Positions 15,815 to 24,449 of a stretch of 64,000 nucleotides of DNA are shown here, piece after piece. Within the stretch, counting starts at the first letter, position 1, and every line of letters starts with the position of its first letter. Position numbers and translations under genes: made by a program. The notes under the pieces were generated by a model. It had not been told where the DNA came from. It saw only the letters and a list, made by a program, of their open reading frames with translations, and searched no databases. The DNA is from Streptomyces acidiscabies (GTDB lineage Bacteria > Actinomycetota > Actinomycetes > Streptomycetales > Streptomycetaceae), in assembly GCF_020010905.1 (NCBI RefSeq), contig NZ_JAGJBY010000002.1:186001-250000 (forward strand), given 5' to 3'.

Positions 15815-16498
15815 TTACGCGCCGAAGGCCTTGTCCTTACCCTTCACCGGCTTCGCACCCGCACGCAGATGCGCGGGCACCAGGTCGATCGCGGGCTCGG
15901 AGTACCCGACGGAGACGATGCGGTCCCCCTCGTACGTGAAGGTCGTCAGCGAGGCCAGCGTGCACTGCCGCTTGCGCGGGTCGTGCCACAGGCGGCGGCG
16001 CTCGACGTACGAACGCACGATCCAGATCGGCAGCTGGTGGCTGACCAGCACGGCTTCGTGGCCGCGCGCCTGGTCACGTGCCGCGTCCAGCGCGCCCTTC
16101 ATCCGGACGACCTGGTCGACGTACGGCTCTCCCCAGGACGGCTTGAACGGATTGACGAGATGCGGCCAGTTGCCCGGTTTCTTGAGCGCGCCGTCGCCTA
16201 CGCCGAACGTCTTGCCCTGGAAGAAGTTGCCCGCCTCGATCAGCCGCGCGTCGGACGCGAGGTCCAGGCCGTGCGCCTTCGCGATCGGGGTCGCCGTCTC
16301 CTGCGCGCGCTCCAGCGGGGACGCGACGACGTACGTGACGTCCCGGGGCGCGAGGTGCTCGGCGACCCGGTCGGCCATCTGCCGTCCCAGCTCGGAGAGG
16401 TGGTAGCCGGGCAGGCGGCCGTACAGGATGCCGTCCGGGTTGTGCACCTCGCCGTGCCGCATCAGGTGGACGACGGTGAGTTCCTTGGCTGTGCTCAT
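15815..16498 (-). CDS. Histidine phosphatase (phosphoglycerate mutase-like)
   Basis: This 227-aa protein has the catalytic LMRHGEVHNP motif near the N-terminus and the conserved second His region (VLVSHQLPIW). The core follows the broad-specificity phosphatase branch (GRLPGYHLSELGRQMADRVAEHL ... SPLERAQETATPIA) rather than true glycolytic mutases. The start overlaps the hemL stop as ATGA, so the two are translationally coupled. This hemL neighbour is, from memory, conserved in Streptomyces. It might dephosphorylate a small metabolite or act in housekeeping; no substrate is indicated. Confidence 0.88.
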   Translation of the reverse strand: MSTAKELTVVHLMRHGEVHNPDGILYGRLPGYHLSELGRQMADRVAEHLAPRDVTYVVASPLERAQETATPIAKAHGLDLASDARLIEAGNFFQGKTFGVGDGALKKPGNWPHLVNPFKPSWGEPYVDQVVRMKGALDAARDQARGHEAVLVSHQLPIWIVRSYVERRRLWHDPRKRQCTLASLTTFTYEGDRIVSVGYSEPAIDLVPAHLRAGAKPVKGKDKAFGA

Positions 16499-17814
16499 GC
16501 TGCCGTGGCCTCCGCGGCTGCTCTGGCCGCCGCCGGGAGGGCGTCGGCGATCTTCTGTACGGCGCGCTCGTCGTGCGCCGTCGACACGAACCACGACTCG
16601 AACGACGACGGCGGCAGGTAGACGCCGTTCGCCAGGAGGGAGTGGAAGAACGCGGTGAAGCGGTACGACTCCTGCGCCTTCGCGTCCTCGTAATTGCGCA
16701 CCGGGCGGTCGGTGAAGAACACCGAGAACATGTTGGAGGCGCTCTGCACGGTGTGTGCGACGCCCTCCTTGGCCAGGGCCTGCGAGACCAGTGCCTGGAG
16801 CTGCTCCGATACGGCGCCGAGTTCGGCGTACGCCGCGTCGTCCAGGAGCTTCAGCTGGGCGAGGCCCGCGGCCGTCGCGACCGGGTTTCCCGAGAGGGTG
16901 CCCGCCTGGTACACCGGGCCGGCGGGGGCCAGGTACGCCATGACGTCTGCGCGTCCGCCGAACGCCGCTGCCGGGAAGCCGCCGCCCATCACCTTGCCGA
17001 AGGTCATGAGGTCCGGTACTACGCCGTCTACGCCGAACCAGCCCGCCCTGCTCGTGCGGAAGCCCGTCATCACCTCGTCCGAGATGTACAGCGCGCCGTT
17101 CTCCGTGCACAGGTCCTTGAGGCCCTGGTTGAAGCCCGGTAGGGGGGGTACTACGCCCATGTTGCCCGGGGACGCCTCCGTGATCACGCACGCGATCTCG
17201 CCCTGGTGCAGGCGGAATGCCTCACGTACGGCGTCGAGGTCGTTGTAGGGGAGGACGATCGTGTCGCCGGCCTGTGCGCCTGTGACGCCCGGGGTGTCCG
17301 GGAGCGCGAAGGTGGCCAGGCCGGAGCCTGCCGCTGCTAGCAGCGCGTCTACGTGGCCGTGGTAGCAGCCTGCGAACTTCACGATCTTCGCTCGGCGGGT
17401 GAAGCCTCGGGCCAGGCGGATCGCGGACATCGTCGCCTCGGTGCCGCTGGAGACCAGGCGGACCTGTTCCAGGGGGGCGATGCGGGTCACCATCTCCTCG
17501 GCGAGTGCTACCTCTCCCTCGCCGGGGGTGCCGAAGGAGGTGCCCCTCGCTACGGCTTCCTGTACGGCGGCGATGACCTCCGGGTGGGAGTGGCCCAGGA
17601 TCATCGGGCCCCACGAGCAGACCAGGTCCACGTACTCGCGGCCGTCGGCGTCCGTGAGGTAGGGGCCGGTGCCGGAGACCATGAAACGGGGGGTGCCGCC
17701 GACGGCCTTGAAGGCGCGGACGGGGGAGTTCACGCCGCCGGGGGTGACGGTGGAGGCTCGGGTGAAGAGGGCCTGGGAGGCGGGGGCGGTGTAGGGGTAG
17801 GGGGGTTCGGTCAT
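16495..17814 (-). CDS. hemL: Glutamate-1-semialdehyde 2,1-aminomutase
   Basis: This 439-aa PLP enzyme converts glutamate-1-semialdehyde to 5-aminolevulinate, the C5 entry to heme, siroheme and B12. The family hallmarks are all present: PGGVNSPVRAF, SWGPMILGHSHP, VSSGTEATMSAIRLARGFT, the YHGHVD loop and the PLP lysine K274 (MTFGKVMGGGFPAAAFGG), followed by QAGTLSGNPVATAAGLA. Length is normal. The histidine phosphatase follows with a four-base overlap. Heme supply fits the cytochrome c maturation genes a short distance away. Confidence 0.97.
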   Translation of the reverse strand: MTEPPYPYTAPASQALFTRASTVTPGGVNSPVRAFKAVGGTPRFMVSGTGPYLTDADGREYVDLVCSWGPMILGHSHPEVIAAVQEAVARGTSFGTPGEGEVALAEEMVTRIAPLEQVRLVSSGTEATMSAIRLARGFTRRAKIVKFAGCYHGHVDALLAAAGSGLATFALPDTPGVTGAQAGDTIVLPYNDLDAVREAFRLHQGEIACVITEASPGNMGVVPPLPGFNQGLKDLCTENGALYISDEVMTGFRTSRAGWFGVDGVVPDLMTFGKVMGGGFPAAAFGGRADVMAYLAPAGPVYQAGTLSGNPVATAAGLAQLKLLDDAAYAELGAVSEQLQALVSQALAKEGVAHTVQSASNMFSVFFTDRPVRNYEDAKAQESYRFTAFFHSLLANGVYLPPSSFESWFVSTAHDERAVQKIADALPAAARAAAEATAA

Positions 17815-18503
17815 GGTTGGGGGGTCTCCGGCTTGCTGGGGGTGGGGCGAGGTCGGGCGGGGTGAGACCTCCTCAGGGTAGGCCAGGGGGTGGGGGAGGG
17901 GGCGGGGTGTCCCGGGGCGGGGTTGAGGGCCCTGCGGGCGCGCGACTGGTTTGTGGGTGGGGTCGGGGTGCCGGGGTGCGGCGAGCCCGTCGCGGGTGGT
18001 GTTGGCCAGTGGGGTAGACCGAGCCGTGGGCTGCTGTCTTCGTAAGCGACGGGCTGCGCCGCACCCCCGGCACCCCGCTCCCCGCCGTTTGCGGCTCTCC
18101 CGGCGTGCGGGGCAGGCCGGGGCGGGCCTGCCGGTTGCGGGTCTCCCGCCGTACGGGTGTGGCGGGGCGGGCTCGCCGGGTGCGGGTCTCCCGTCGTACG
18201 GGGCCAGGCGGGGCGGGGGTTCGGTGGGGTGCCCTAAGGGTGTCGTCGGAGTGTTCCGTGTGGGCCGGGGCAGGTGTTGGCGGGGCCTCCGTCGCTGTAT
18301 CTCCGGGCAGTGTTCGGGATCTGAGAAACTGGGATCTGATACATACAGCTCACACGGGCCGTACTGAACGGGGACCGGGACGATCCCGCGGACAGGATGT
18401 TTCACCGCACGTTTCGGCGGGCGGCCGTGGGGGAGGTCACTGACACGATGATCGGGTTGCGCGGGCGGTACCGCGCGTCCTAGAAAAGCAGTCGGGTGGA
18501 GAT
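17815..18503. other. 689-bp intergenic region with short direct repeats
   Basis: This is the gap between the divergent hemL and hypothetical genes. Two 46-47 bp units (GGCGGGGCGGGC..., GTGCGGGTCTCCCGYCGTAC) lie in tandem at about 18110-18215. At 18316-18339 GGGATCTGA is repeated directly 15 bp apart, followed by the AT-rich TACATACAGCTCACAC, a plausible promoter/operator for the rightward gene. The open frames across the region look like GC-skew artefacts (Arg/Gly-rich, no ribosome binding site). Confidence 0.5.
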
Positions 18504-19142
18504 ATGCATCGCGGTGGCGGACTGGGCGAGGGGACCGATGACCTGGGTCCTCGTCGTGCCCGGCGGGGAAGGCACCGGCGCGACGCGGAGGAAGCAGACG
18601 AAGCACAGCAGACATTTCAGGCACAGGGCGAGTCCGAGGAGATCGGTCGGCTGATCCGACCCCGGACCGACCGCCTCACGGCGGGGAGCGGGAACGGTGG
18701 TCGGGTGGGCGTGACGTACAAGTACTTCGGTGCCCCCGACGGCGCTACGGCGGCCCGCGTCCCCATCTCGATGCGCCCCGAGGAACTCGGCGGCGACGAG
18801 CTGGGCATGAACGGCATGTTCACGAAGATCAAGCCGGAGACGATGGCGGCGATGGTCCTCACGGGCATCGAGGGCGTCCCCCTCCACAAGGTCCCGCCGC
18901 TCGAACTCGTCGTCCTGCACCCCGACTACGCGGTGGTCAAGCTGCCGATGACGGTCGTCGATCCCCTGCGGGACATAGGCGAGGAGGCGGTCGGGGCGGC
19001 GGCCTTCATCTGGTCGACGGTTCCTGATCGTGGGGGGCCTCGGGATGCGTTCAATGTGTATCAACTGCTGCATGAGTGGCAGGACTTCAGCCATCGGTTG
19101 CATGAGGCGGGGCATCAGCCGTATTGCCTGGTGTGGCCCTGA
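18504..19142 (+). CDS. Conserved hypothetical protein next to the cytochrome c genes
   Basis: This 212-aa protein has no signal peptide and no transmembrane helix. The first 70 residues are Arg/Glu/Gly-rich and look disordered. The folded part starts at about residue 70 (VTYKYFGAPDGATAARVPISMRPEELGGDELGMNGMF) and runs to the C-terminus (AFNVYQLLHEWQDFSHRLHEAGHQPYCLVWP), with two Cys-poor alpha/beta segments. A GTG at 18711 could start the folded part alone. I recall close relatives only in Streptomyces and kin and no assigned function. It lies 128 bp upstream of the TlpA-like gene in the same direction. Confidence 0.7.
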   Translation: MHRGGGLGEGTDDLGPRRARRGRHRRDAEEADEAQQTFQAQGESEEIGRLIRPRTDRLTAGSGNGGRVGVTYKYFGAPDGATAARVPISMRPEELGGDELGMNGMFTKIKPETMAAMVLTGIEGVPLHKVPPLELVVLHPDYAVVKLPMTVVDPLRDIGEEAVGAAAFIWSTVPDRGGPRDAFNVYQLLHEWQDFSHRLHEAGHQPYCLVWP

Positions 19143-19270
19143 GCGGTCGCCGGGAGCTGTTCGGTGGCTGTGAGGGGGCGTTCTGTCCCGGAAACCCCGT
19201 CTGAAATGCGGGTTTTCGGGTGGGAGGGGGGTGTGCAAGATCCTCAGAACGGGCATGCGAAACTTTTCAC

Positions 19271-19915
19271 ATGAGTGCCGCCAGCCGTGTGTTCCGGCGT
19301 TCGAACAGCGCCTTCGAGAAGAGGTTCCCGTCGCGTCGGGCCGTCCTGATGGCGGCCGGTGCCGCCGTGGGAGGGCTGGTGCTGTCCGCGTGTTCGTCGG
19401 GGGGGACGTCCGGCGGAGGCGGGGACACGCACTTCGTGATGGGGACCGACGGGATCGCCCGGGTGAAGGCGGGGCAGCGGGACGCGGTGCCCGACCTGTC
19501 GGGGGAGACGGTGGCCGGGCCGCGGCTCGACCTCGCCTCGTACAAGGGCAAGGTCGTCGTACTGAACGTGTGGGGGTCCTGGTGCTCGCCCTGCCGGGCC
19601 GAGGCGCCGGGGTTCCAGAAGGTGTCGGAGAGCCTCAAGAGCAAGGGCGTCCAGTTCGTCGGGATCAACACCCGGGACGCGAACAACGCCAACGCGCTCG
19701 CCTTCGAGAAGCAGATGGGGGTGACGTACCCGAGCCTGTCGGACCCGACGGGGAAGCTGCTGCTGCGCTTCAAGAAGGGGACGCTGAACCTCCAGTCGAT
19801 CCCGTCCACGCTGGTCATCGACCGTGAGGGCAAGGTCGCCGCGCGCTCGCTGTCGCCGCTGAGCGAGGAGCGGTTGCGCGAGATGATCGACCCGGTGCTC
19901 GCGGAGAAGGCGTGA
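19271..19915 (+). CDS. TlpA/ResA-like thioredoxin lipoprotein (cytochrome c maturation)
   Basis: This 214-aa lipoprotein has the signal SRRAVLMAAGAAVGGLVLSAC with lipidated C41, then a thioredoxin-like domain with the active site WCSPC (C105, C108) and the cis-Pro region (LQSIPSTLVIDREG). It is expected to keep the apocytochrome CXXCH cysteines reduced on the outer face of the membrane, with electrons delivered by CcdA. The next gene (ccdA) starts at GTG inside its stop codon (GTGA). Start MSAASRVF is chosen because it precedes the twin-arginine signal at a normal distance. Confidence 0.9.
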   Translation: MSAASRVFRRSNSAFEKRFPSRRAVLMAAGAAVGGLVLSACSSGGTSGGGGDTHFVMGTDGIARVKAGQRDAVPDLSGETVAGPRLDLASYKGKVVVLNVWGSWCSPCRAEAPGFQKVSESLKSKGVQFVGINTRDANNANALAFEKQMGVTYPSLSDPTGKLLLRFKKGTLNLQSIPSTLVIDREGKVAARSLSPLSEERLREMIDPVLAEKA

Positions 19916-20673
19916 ACACGATCGCCGTGGGTGAGATGAACGGGACCGTCCTCAACGGCGCCCTGATACTGGCGCTGCCGATCGCGTTGCTCGGCGGTCT
20001 CGTCTCCTTCTTCTCGCCGTGCGTGCTTCCCCTCGTACCCGGCTATCTGTCGTACGTCACAGGTATCAGCGGTACGGATCTCGCCGAGGCGCGCCGGGGG
20101 CGGATGGTCGCCGGGGCCTCGCTGTTCGTGCTCGGGTTCACGGTCGTGTTCGTGTCGAGCGGCGCGCTCTTCGGGTACTTCGGGGACACCCTCCAGGCCA
20201 ACAGGGACGTCCTGTCGAAGGTGCTCGGCGTGCTCATGGTCCTCATGGGTGTGTTCTTCATGGGGCTCATGCCGTGGATGACGGCGCGGGAGTTCCGTAT
20301 CCACAAGCGTCCGATCAGCGGGCTGGTCGGGGCGCCGCTGCTGGGGGCGCTGTTCGGGATCGGGTGGACGCCGTGCATCGGGCCGACGCTCGCGTCCGTG
20401 CTCGCGCTGTCCTCGCAGCAGTCCAGTGCCGGGCGCGGGGCGATTCTGACCGTCGCCTACTGTCTTGGTCTGGGCGTACCGTTCGTGCTCGCGGCGGTCG
20501 CCTTCCGCAAGGCGCTGGGGGCCTTCTCCTGGGTCAAGCGGCACTACGTCTGGGTGATGCGGATCGGCGGCACGATGATGATCGTGACCGGTCTGCTGCT
20601 GCTGACCGGTGTCTGGGACGGCATGGTGCAGGACATGCAGTCCTGGTCCAACGGCTTCGTTGTAGGGATCTGA
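19912..20673 (+). CDS. ccdA: Cytochrome c biogenesis protein CcdA
   Basis: This 253-aa membrane protein has six to seven helices and the two signature cysteine motifs FFSPCVLPLVPGYLSYVTG and GWTPCIGPTLASVLA, which shuttle reductant from cytoplasmic thioredoxin to the exported TlpA/ResA-like protein. Length matches the short (DsbD-core) CcdA family. It overlaps the upstream gene by four bases, and resB begins three bases after its stop, so the four genes form one operon for system II cytochrome c synthesis. Confidence 0.95.
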   Translation: MNTIAVGEMNGTVLNGALILALPIALLGGLVSFFSPCVLPLVPGYLSYVTGISGTDLAEARRGRMVAGASLFVLGFTVVFVSSGALFGYFGDTLQANRDVLSKVLGVLMVLMGVFFMGLMPWMTAREFRIHKRPISGLVGAPLLGALFGIGWTPCIGPTLASVLALSSQQSSAGRGAILTVAYCLGLGVPFVLAAVAFRKALGAFSWVKRHYVWVMRIGGTMMIVTGLLLLTGVWDGMVQDMQSWSNGFVVGI

Positions 20674-20676
20674 TCC

Positions 20677-22686
20677 ATGGGCAAGACCGGTCCGACGCCG
20701 ACGGACGAGGCTTCTGCGGGGGCTGCTTCTGCGGACGCCGCAGGGGTGGACGCCGCTTCGGGTGAGGCGGAGGCGGGGGCCGCCGCCAAGGACGCCGCCG
20801 CGCAAGAGGCCGCTTCGAGCGAAGCCCGCGAGGCCGCGAGCACCAAACTCTCCACCGCCCCCGAAGAGTCCCTCAACCTCCCCGCGCTCGGCGTCATCGG
20901 CTGGGCCCGCTGGTTCTGGCGCCAGCTCACCTCGATGCGGGTCGCACTGCTCCTGCTCCTGATGCTGGCGCTCGCCGCGATCCCCGGCTCGCTGATCCCG
21001 CAGACCGGCAGCGACGCGACGAAGGTCGCCGACTTCCGCAAGGCGCACACCACGCTGGCGCCGATCTACGACCGGGTCGGCCTCTTCCACGTCTACGGCT
21101 CGGTGTGGTTCTCGGCGATCTACATCCTGCTGTTCGTCTCCCTGATCGGCTGCATCGTCCCGCGCACCTGGCAGTTCGTCGGCCAGCTGCGCTCCCGGCC
21201 GCCGGGGGCACCCAAAAGGCTGACGAGACTTCCGGCGTACACCTCGTGGCGTACGGCGGCTAGCCCCGAAGAGGTACGCGAGACCGCGCTCGCCCTGCTG
21301 AAGAAGCGCCGGTTCCGCGCACACGTCGTCGGGGACGCCGTCTCCGCCGAGAAGGGGTACTTCCGGGAGGTCGGCAACCTCGCCTTCCACATCGCGCTGA
21401 TCGTCCTGCTGGTCGCGTTCGCGTGGGGGCAGCTCTTCAAATCGGAGGGCAACAAGCTGATCGTCGAGGGCGACGGCTTCTCGAACGTGCTGCCTCAGTA
21501 CGACGACTTCAAGTCCGGCAACCTCTTCGACACCGGCGAGGACCTGGTCCCGTTCAGCTTCGAACTCAAGAAGTTCACGGGTACGTACGAGCTGACCGGG
21601 CCCAACCGTGGTACCCCCCGTACCTACGAGGCAGCCCTCACGTACAGCGAGGGTGCGTACGGCAAGGACAAGCAGACCGTCGTCAAGGTCAACCACCCGC
21701 TGGAGATCGGCGACGCGAAGGTCTACCTCACCGCGCACGGGTACGCCCCCGTCGTCACCGTCCGCGACGGCAAGGGTGACGTCGTCTACAGCGACGCGAT
21801 CCCGCTGCTGCCGCTCGACAACAACGTCACGTCCTCCGGTGTCGTCAAGGTCATGGACGGCTACAAGGACGCGAAGGGCAAGACCGAGCAGCTCGGGTTC
21901 CAGCTCTTCTTCCTGCCGACGTACATGAAGGGGAACGAGGTGGCGTCGGCCTTCCCCGCGCTGCTCAACCCGATCATGAACGTCGTCGGCTACCACGGTG
22001 ACCTCGGCGTCGACTCCGGGATCCCGCAGAGCGTGTACCAGCTCGACAAGTCCCACATGAAGGAGTTCAAGGACGCGAAGGGCGCGCAGCTGCGGGAGAA
22101 CCTGACGCCGGGCAAGACGATGACGCTGCCGAACGGCGCCGGGACCATCACCTACGAGGGCACCAAGGAGTGGGCGAACTTCCAGGTCGTCCAGGATCCG
22201 GGGGGCGGCTGGGCGCTGGCCGGGGCGCTCGCCGCGATCTTCGGTCTCGCCGCGTCGCTGTTCGTGCAGCGGCGCCGGGTGTGGGTGCGCGCGGTGGCCG
22301 GGCCCGACGGGGTGACGGTCGTCGAGATGGCGGGCCTCGGGCGGAGCGAGTCGGCGAAGGTGCCGGAGGAGCTGGGGGCGCTGGCGGACGGGGTGTACGC
22401 GCGGGCGCCGGGGGTGGCGGAGGACGAGGGTGAGGCTGACGGCGGGGCCGGGGCTGATGCCGGGTCCGATGCCGGCGCCGATACCGGGTCCGAGTCCCTC
22501 TCAGGTACTACCTCCACCGTCGCCGGCACGGCCTCCCCCTCAGGTACTACCTCCGAGGTCTCCCCCGACGCCGACGCCGACGCCGAGCCCGTGACCGCCG
22601 CCGAGCCCGCGACCACCCCAGATTCCGACGACCCCGACGTACCCCCTACCCCCCAAGCTGTCCCTCCCGAAGGGTCTGAGAAGTGA
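20677..22686 (+). CDS. resB: Cytochrome c biogenesis protein ResB (Ccs1)
   Basis: This 669-aa ResB-family protein has a Ser/Ala/Asp-rich cytoplasmic N-tail (1-60), then helices around 85-110, 140-160 and 225-250 (FRKAHTTLAPIYDRVGLFHVYGSVWFSAIYILLFVSLIGCI), a large extracellular domain (250-500) and a fourth helix near 510. With CcsB it exports heme and ligates it to apocytochrome c. The C-terminus (about 590-669) is a low-complexity Asp/Ala/Ser/Thr tail, longer than in most relatives. TCAGGTACTACCTCC occurs twice within it, 48 bp apart. It overlaps ccsB by four bases. Confidence 0.94.
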   Translation: MGKTGPTPTDEASAGAASADAAGVDAASGEAEAGAAAKDAAAQEAASSEAREAASTKLSTAPEESLNLPALGVIGWARWFWRQLTSMRVALLLLLMLALAAIPGSLIPQTGSDATKVADFRKAHTTLAPIYDRVGLFHVYGSVWFSAIYILLFVSLIGCIVPRTWQFVGQLRSRPPGAPKRLTRLPAYTSWRTAASPEEVRETALALLKKRRFRAHVVGDAVSAEKGYFREVGNLAFHIALIVLLVAFAWGQLFKSEGNKLIVEGDGFSNVLPQYDDFKSGNLFDTGEDLVPFSFELKKFTGTYELTGPNRGTPRTYEAALTYSEGAYGKDKQTVVKVNHPLEIGDAKVYLTAHGYAPVVTVRDGKGDVVYSDAIPLLPLDNNVTSSGVVKVMDGYKDAKGKTEQLGFQLFFLPTYMKGNEVASAFPALLNPIMNVVGYHGDLGVDSGIPQSVYQLDKSHMKEFKDAKGAQLRENLTPGKTMTLPNGAGTITYEGTKEWANFQVVQDPGGGWALAGALAAIFGLAASLFVQRRRVWVRAVAGPDGVTVVEMAGLGRSESAKVPEELGALADGVYARAPGVAEDEGEADGGAGADAGSDAGADTGSESLSGTTSTVAGTASPSGTTSEVSPDADADAEPVTAAEPATTPDSDDPDVPPTPQAVPPEGSEK

Positions 22687-23768
22687 CTCTCGCCGCCGCG
22701 ACCAACGAACACCTCGCCAACATCAGCAACACGCTGATCTACTCCTCGATGGCCGTCTACACCCTCGCGTTCTTCGCGTACATCGCCGAGTGGCTCTTCG
22801 GCAGCCGCAGCAAGGTCGGCCGTACGGCCGCCGCGCTGACCCCGGCCGCCACCGCCGCCGCGAAGCAGGCACCGGCCGTCACGGTCAAGAAGGCCGGCGG
22901 GACCGCCGTACTGGAGCGGCCGGAGGTCGTCGTCCGCTCCGCCTCCGGCGCGCGCGACGTGCCGGACGGGCCCGGGGCGCACGGCGGGGACGAGCAGGGT
23001 GATCTCTACGGCCGGATCGCGATCTCCCTCACGATCCTCGCCTTCCTCGTCGAGCTGACCGGCGTGATCACGCGCGCGGCGTCGGTGGAGCGGGCGCCGT
23101 GGGGCAACATGTACGAGTTCAACATCACGTTCTCGACGGTCGCGGTCGGCGTGTACCTCACGCTGCTGGCGCTGCGGAAGAACGTCCGCTGGCTCGGCCT
23201 GTTCCTCATCACAACGGTCCTGCTGGACCTGGGACTTGCGGTCACCGTGCTCTACACGGCCAGCGACCAGCTCGTCCCGGCGCTGCACTCGTACTGGCTG
23301 TACATCCACGTCTCGACGGCCATCCTCTGCGGCGCGGTCTTCTACGTCGGCGCGGTCGCCACGATCCTGTACCTCTTCAAGGACTCCTACGAGAACAAGC
23401 TCGCGACCGGCGGAACGCCCGGCAAGTTCGCGAACTCGGTGCTCGACCGGCTCCCCGCGTCCGCGTCCCTCGACAAGTTCGCGTACCGCGTGAACGCGGC
23501 GGTCTTCCCGCTGTGGACGTTCACGATCATCGCCGGCGCGATCTGGGCGGGCGACGCGTGGGGCCGCTACTGGGGCTGGGACCCCAAGGAGACCTGGTCC
23601 TTCATCACGTGGGTCGGCTACGCCTGCTACCTGCACGCCCGAGCCACCGCCGGCTGGAAGGGCCGCAAGGCCGCGTACCTCGCCCTGCTCGCCTTCGGCT
23701 GCTGGCTGTTCAACTACTACGGCGTCAACATCTTCGTGACCGGGAAGCACTCGTACGCGGGGGTCTGA
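22683..23768 (+). CDS. ccsB: Cytochrome c biogenesis protein CcsB/CcsA (heme handling)
   Basis: This 361-aa membrane protein has eight helices and the tryptophan-rich heme-binding WWD motif (GRYWGWDPKETWSFITWVGYACYLHA), the signature of CcsA-family heme exporters. A His near 32 residues further on and WLYIHVSTAI fit the heme-ligand histidines. An Ala/Lys/Val-rich cytoplasmic insert (about 40-110) follows the first helix, as in other actinobacterial members. It starts at GTG within the resB stop, and a strong terminator ends the operon 15 bp downstream. Confidence 0.94.
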   Translation: MTLAAATNEHLANISNTLIYSSMAVYTLAFFAYIAEWLFGSRSKVGRTAAALTPAATAAAKQAPAVTVKKAGGTAVLERPEVVVRSASGARDVPDGPGAHGGDEQGDLYGRIAISLTILAFLVELTGVITRAASVERAPWGNMYEFNITFSTVAVGVYLTLLALRKNVRWLGLFLITTVLLDLGLAVTVLYTASDQLVPALHSYWLYIHVSTAILCGAVFYVGAVATILYLFKDSYENKLATGGTPGKFANSVLDRLPASASLDKFAYRVNAAVFPLWTFTIIAGAIWAGDAWGRYWGWDPKETWSFITWVGYACYLHARATAGWKGRKAAYLALLAFGCWLFNYYGVNIFVTGKHSYAGV

Positions 23769-23781
23769 CCGTCGGCTGCGA

Positions 23782-23823
23782 GGGGCCGGTTCCTGTGACT
23801 CAGGTCACGGGAACCGGCCTTTG
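23782..23823 (+). terminator. Intrinsic terminator after the cytochrome c operon
   Basis: GGCCGGTTCCTGTGAC (23784-23799) pairs with GTCACGGGAACCGGCC (23804-23819) as a perfect 16-bp stem with a 4-base loop, followed by TTTG. It is among the best terminators in the window. Confidence 0.85.
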
Positions 23824-23843
23824 TCGTACGACAGTTGAAGGGT

Positions 23844-24449
23844 GTGGACACGAATCTGCGAAGACGCATCCGCGCGGGGGACCACGATGCCTTCGGCGAA
23901 CTCTTCGACGCCTGCGCGCGCTCCGTCTACAACCACGCGTACCGCCTGACCGGCGACTGGTCGAGCGCCGAGGACATCGTCTCGCTGACCTTCCTGGAGG
24001 CGTGGCGACTGCGGGAGTCACTCGATGGGGAGGGGGGTCCTGTACGGCCGTGGCTGCTGGGGATCGCGACGAACGTGGCGCGTAATACCCGTAGGACCGT
24101 ACGGCGCCATGCCGCCGCGATGTCCCGTCTCCCGAGGGGCGAACCCGTGGCGGACTTCGCCGACGAGATCGCGGGCCGCCTCGACGACGCCGCCCAACTC
24201 GCCCTCGTCCAGGAGGCGTTACGGCGACTGCGGCGCCCCGAGCGGGAGGTGCTGGCCCTGTGCGTCTGGTCCGGCCTCGACTACGCGTCGGCGGCGCAGG
24301 CGCTCGGCGTACCTGTCGGCACGGTCCGCTCCCGCCTCTCGCGGGCCCGGAAAAAACTCGCGAAACATATGGAACTCCCGCACACCGAACGACAGATGAA
24401 AGGTGACCGCGCACCTGCGGTCGGCCCCTTGAAGGAGGGAAACCGATGA
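23844..24449 (+). CDS. ECF-type RNA polymerase sigma factor
   Basis: This 201-aa sigma-70 factor has region 2 (AGDHDAFGELFDACARSVYNHAYRLTGDWSSAEDIVSLTFLEAWR) and region 4 (LRRLRRPEREVLALCVWSGLDYASAAQALGVPVGTVRSRLSRARKKL). Two starts are possible in frame: TTG 23835 and GTG 23844 (VDTNLRRRI); the latter gives the usual N-terminus. It overlaps the following CU044_5270-family gene by ATGA. This is the standard pairing of actinobacterial ECF factors with a membrane-linked partner thought to modulate them. The signal is unknown. Confidence 0.92.
   Translation: MDTNLRRRIRAGDHDAFGELFDACARSVYNHAYRLTGDWSSAEDIVSLTFLEAWRLRESLDGEGGPVRPWLLGIATNVARNTRRTVRRHAAAMSRLPRGEPVADFADEIAGRLDDAAQLALVQEALRRLRRPEREVLALCVWSGLDYASAAQALGVPVGTVRSRLSRARKKLAKHMELPHTERQMKGDRAPAVGPLKEGNR

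Noticed and set aside
18105..18443. 112-aa open frame upstream of the hypothetical gene
   Set aside because: Arg/Gly-rich, no start signal, and built from the local repeat. It is a GC-skew artefact.
19267..22056. 929-aa open frame on the minus strand opposite the cytochrome c genes
   Set aside because: Antisense to well-supported genes and full of Arg/Asp runs. It mirrors the codon bias of the real genes.
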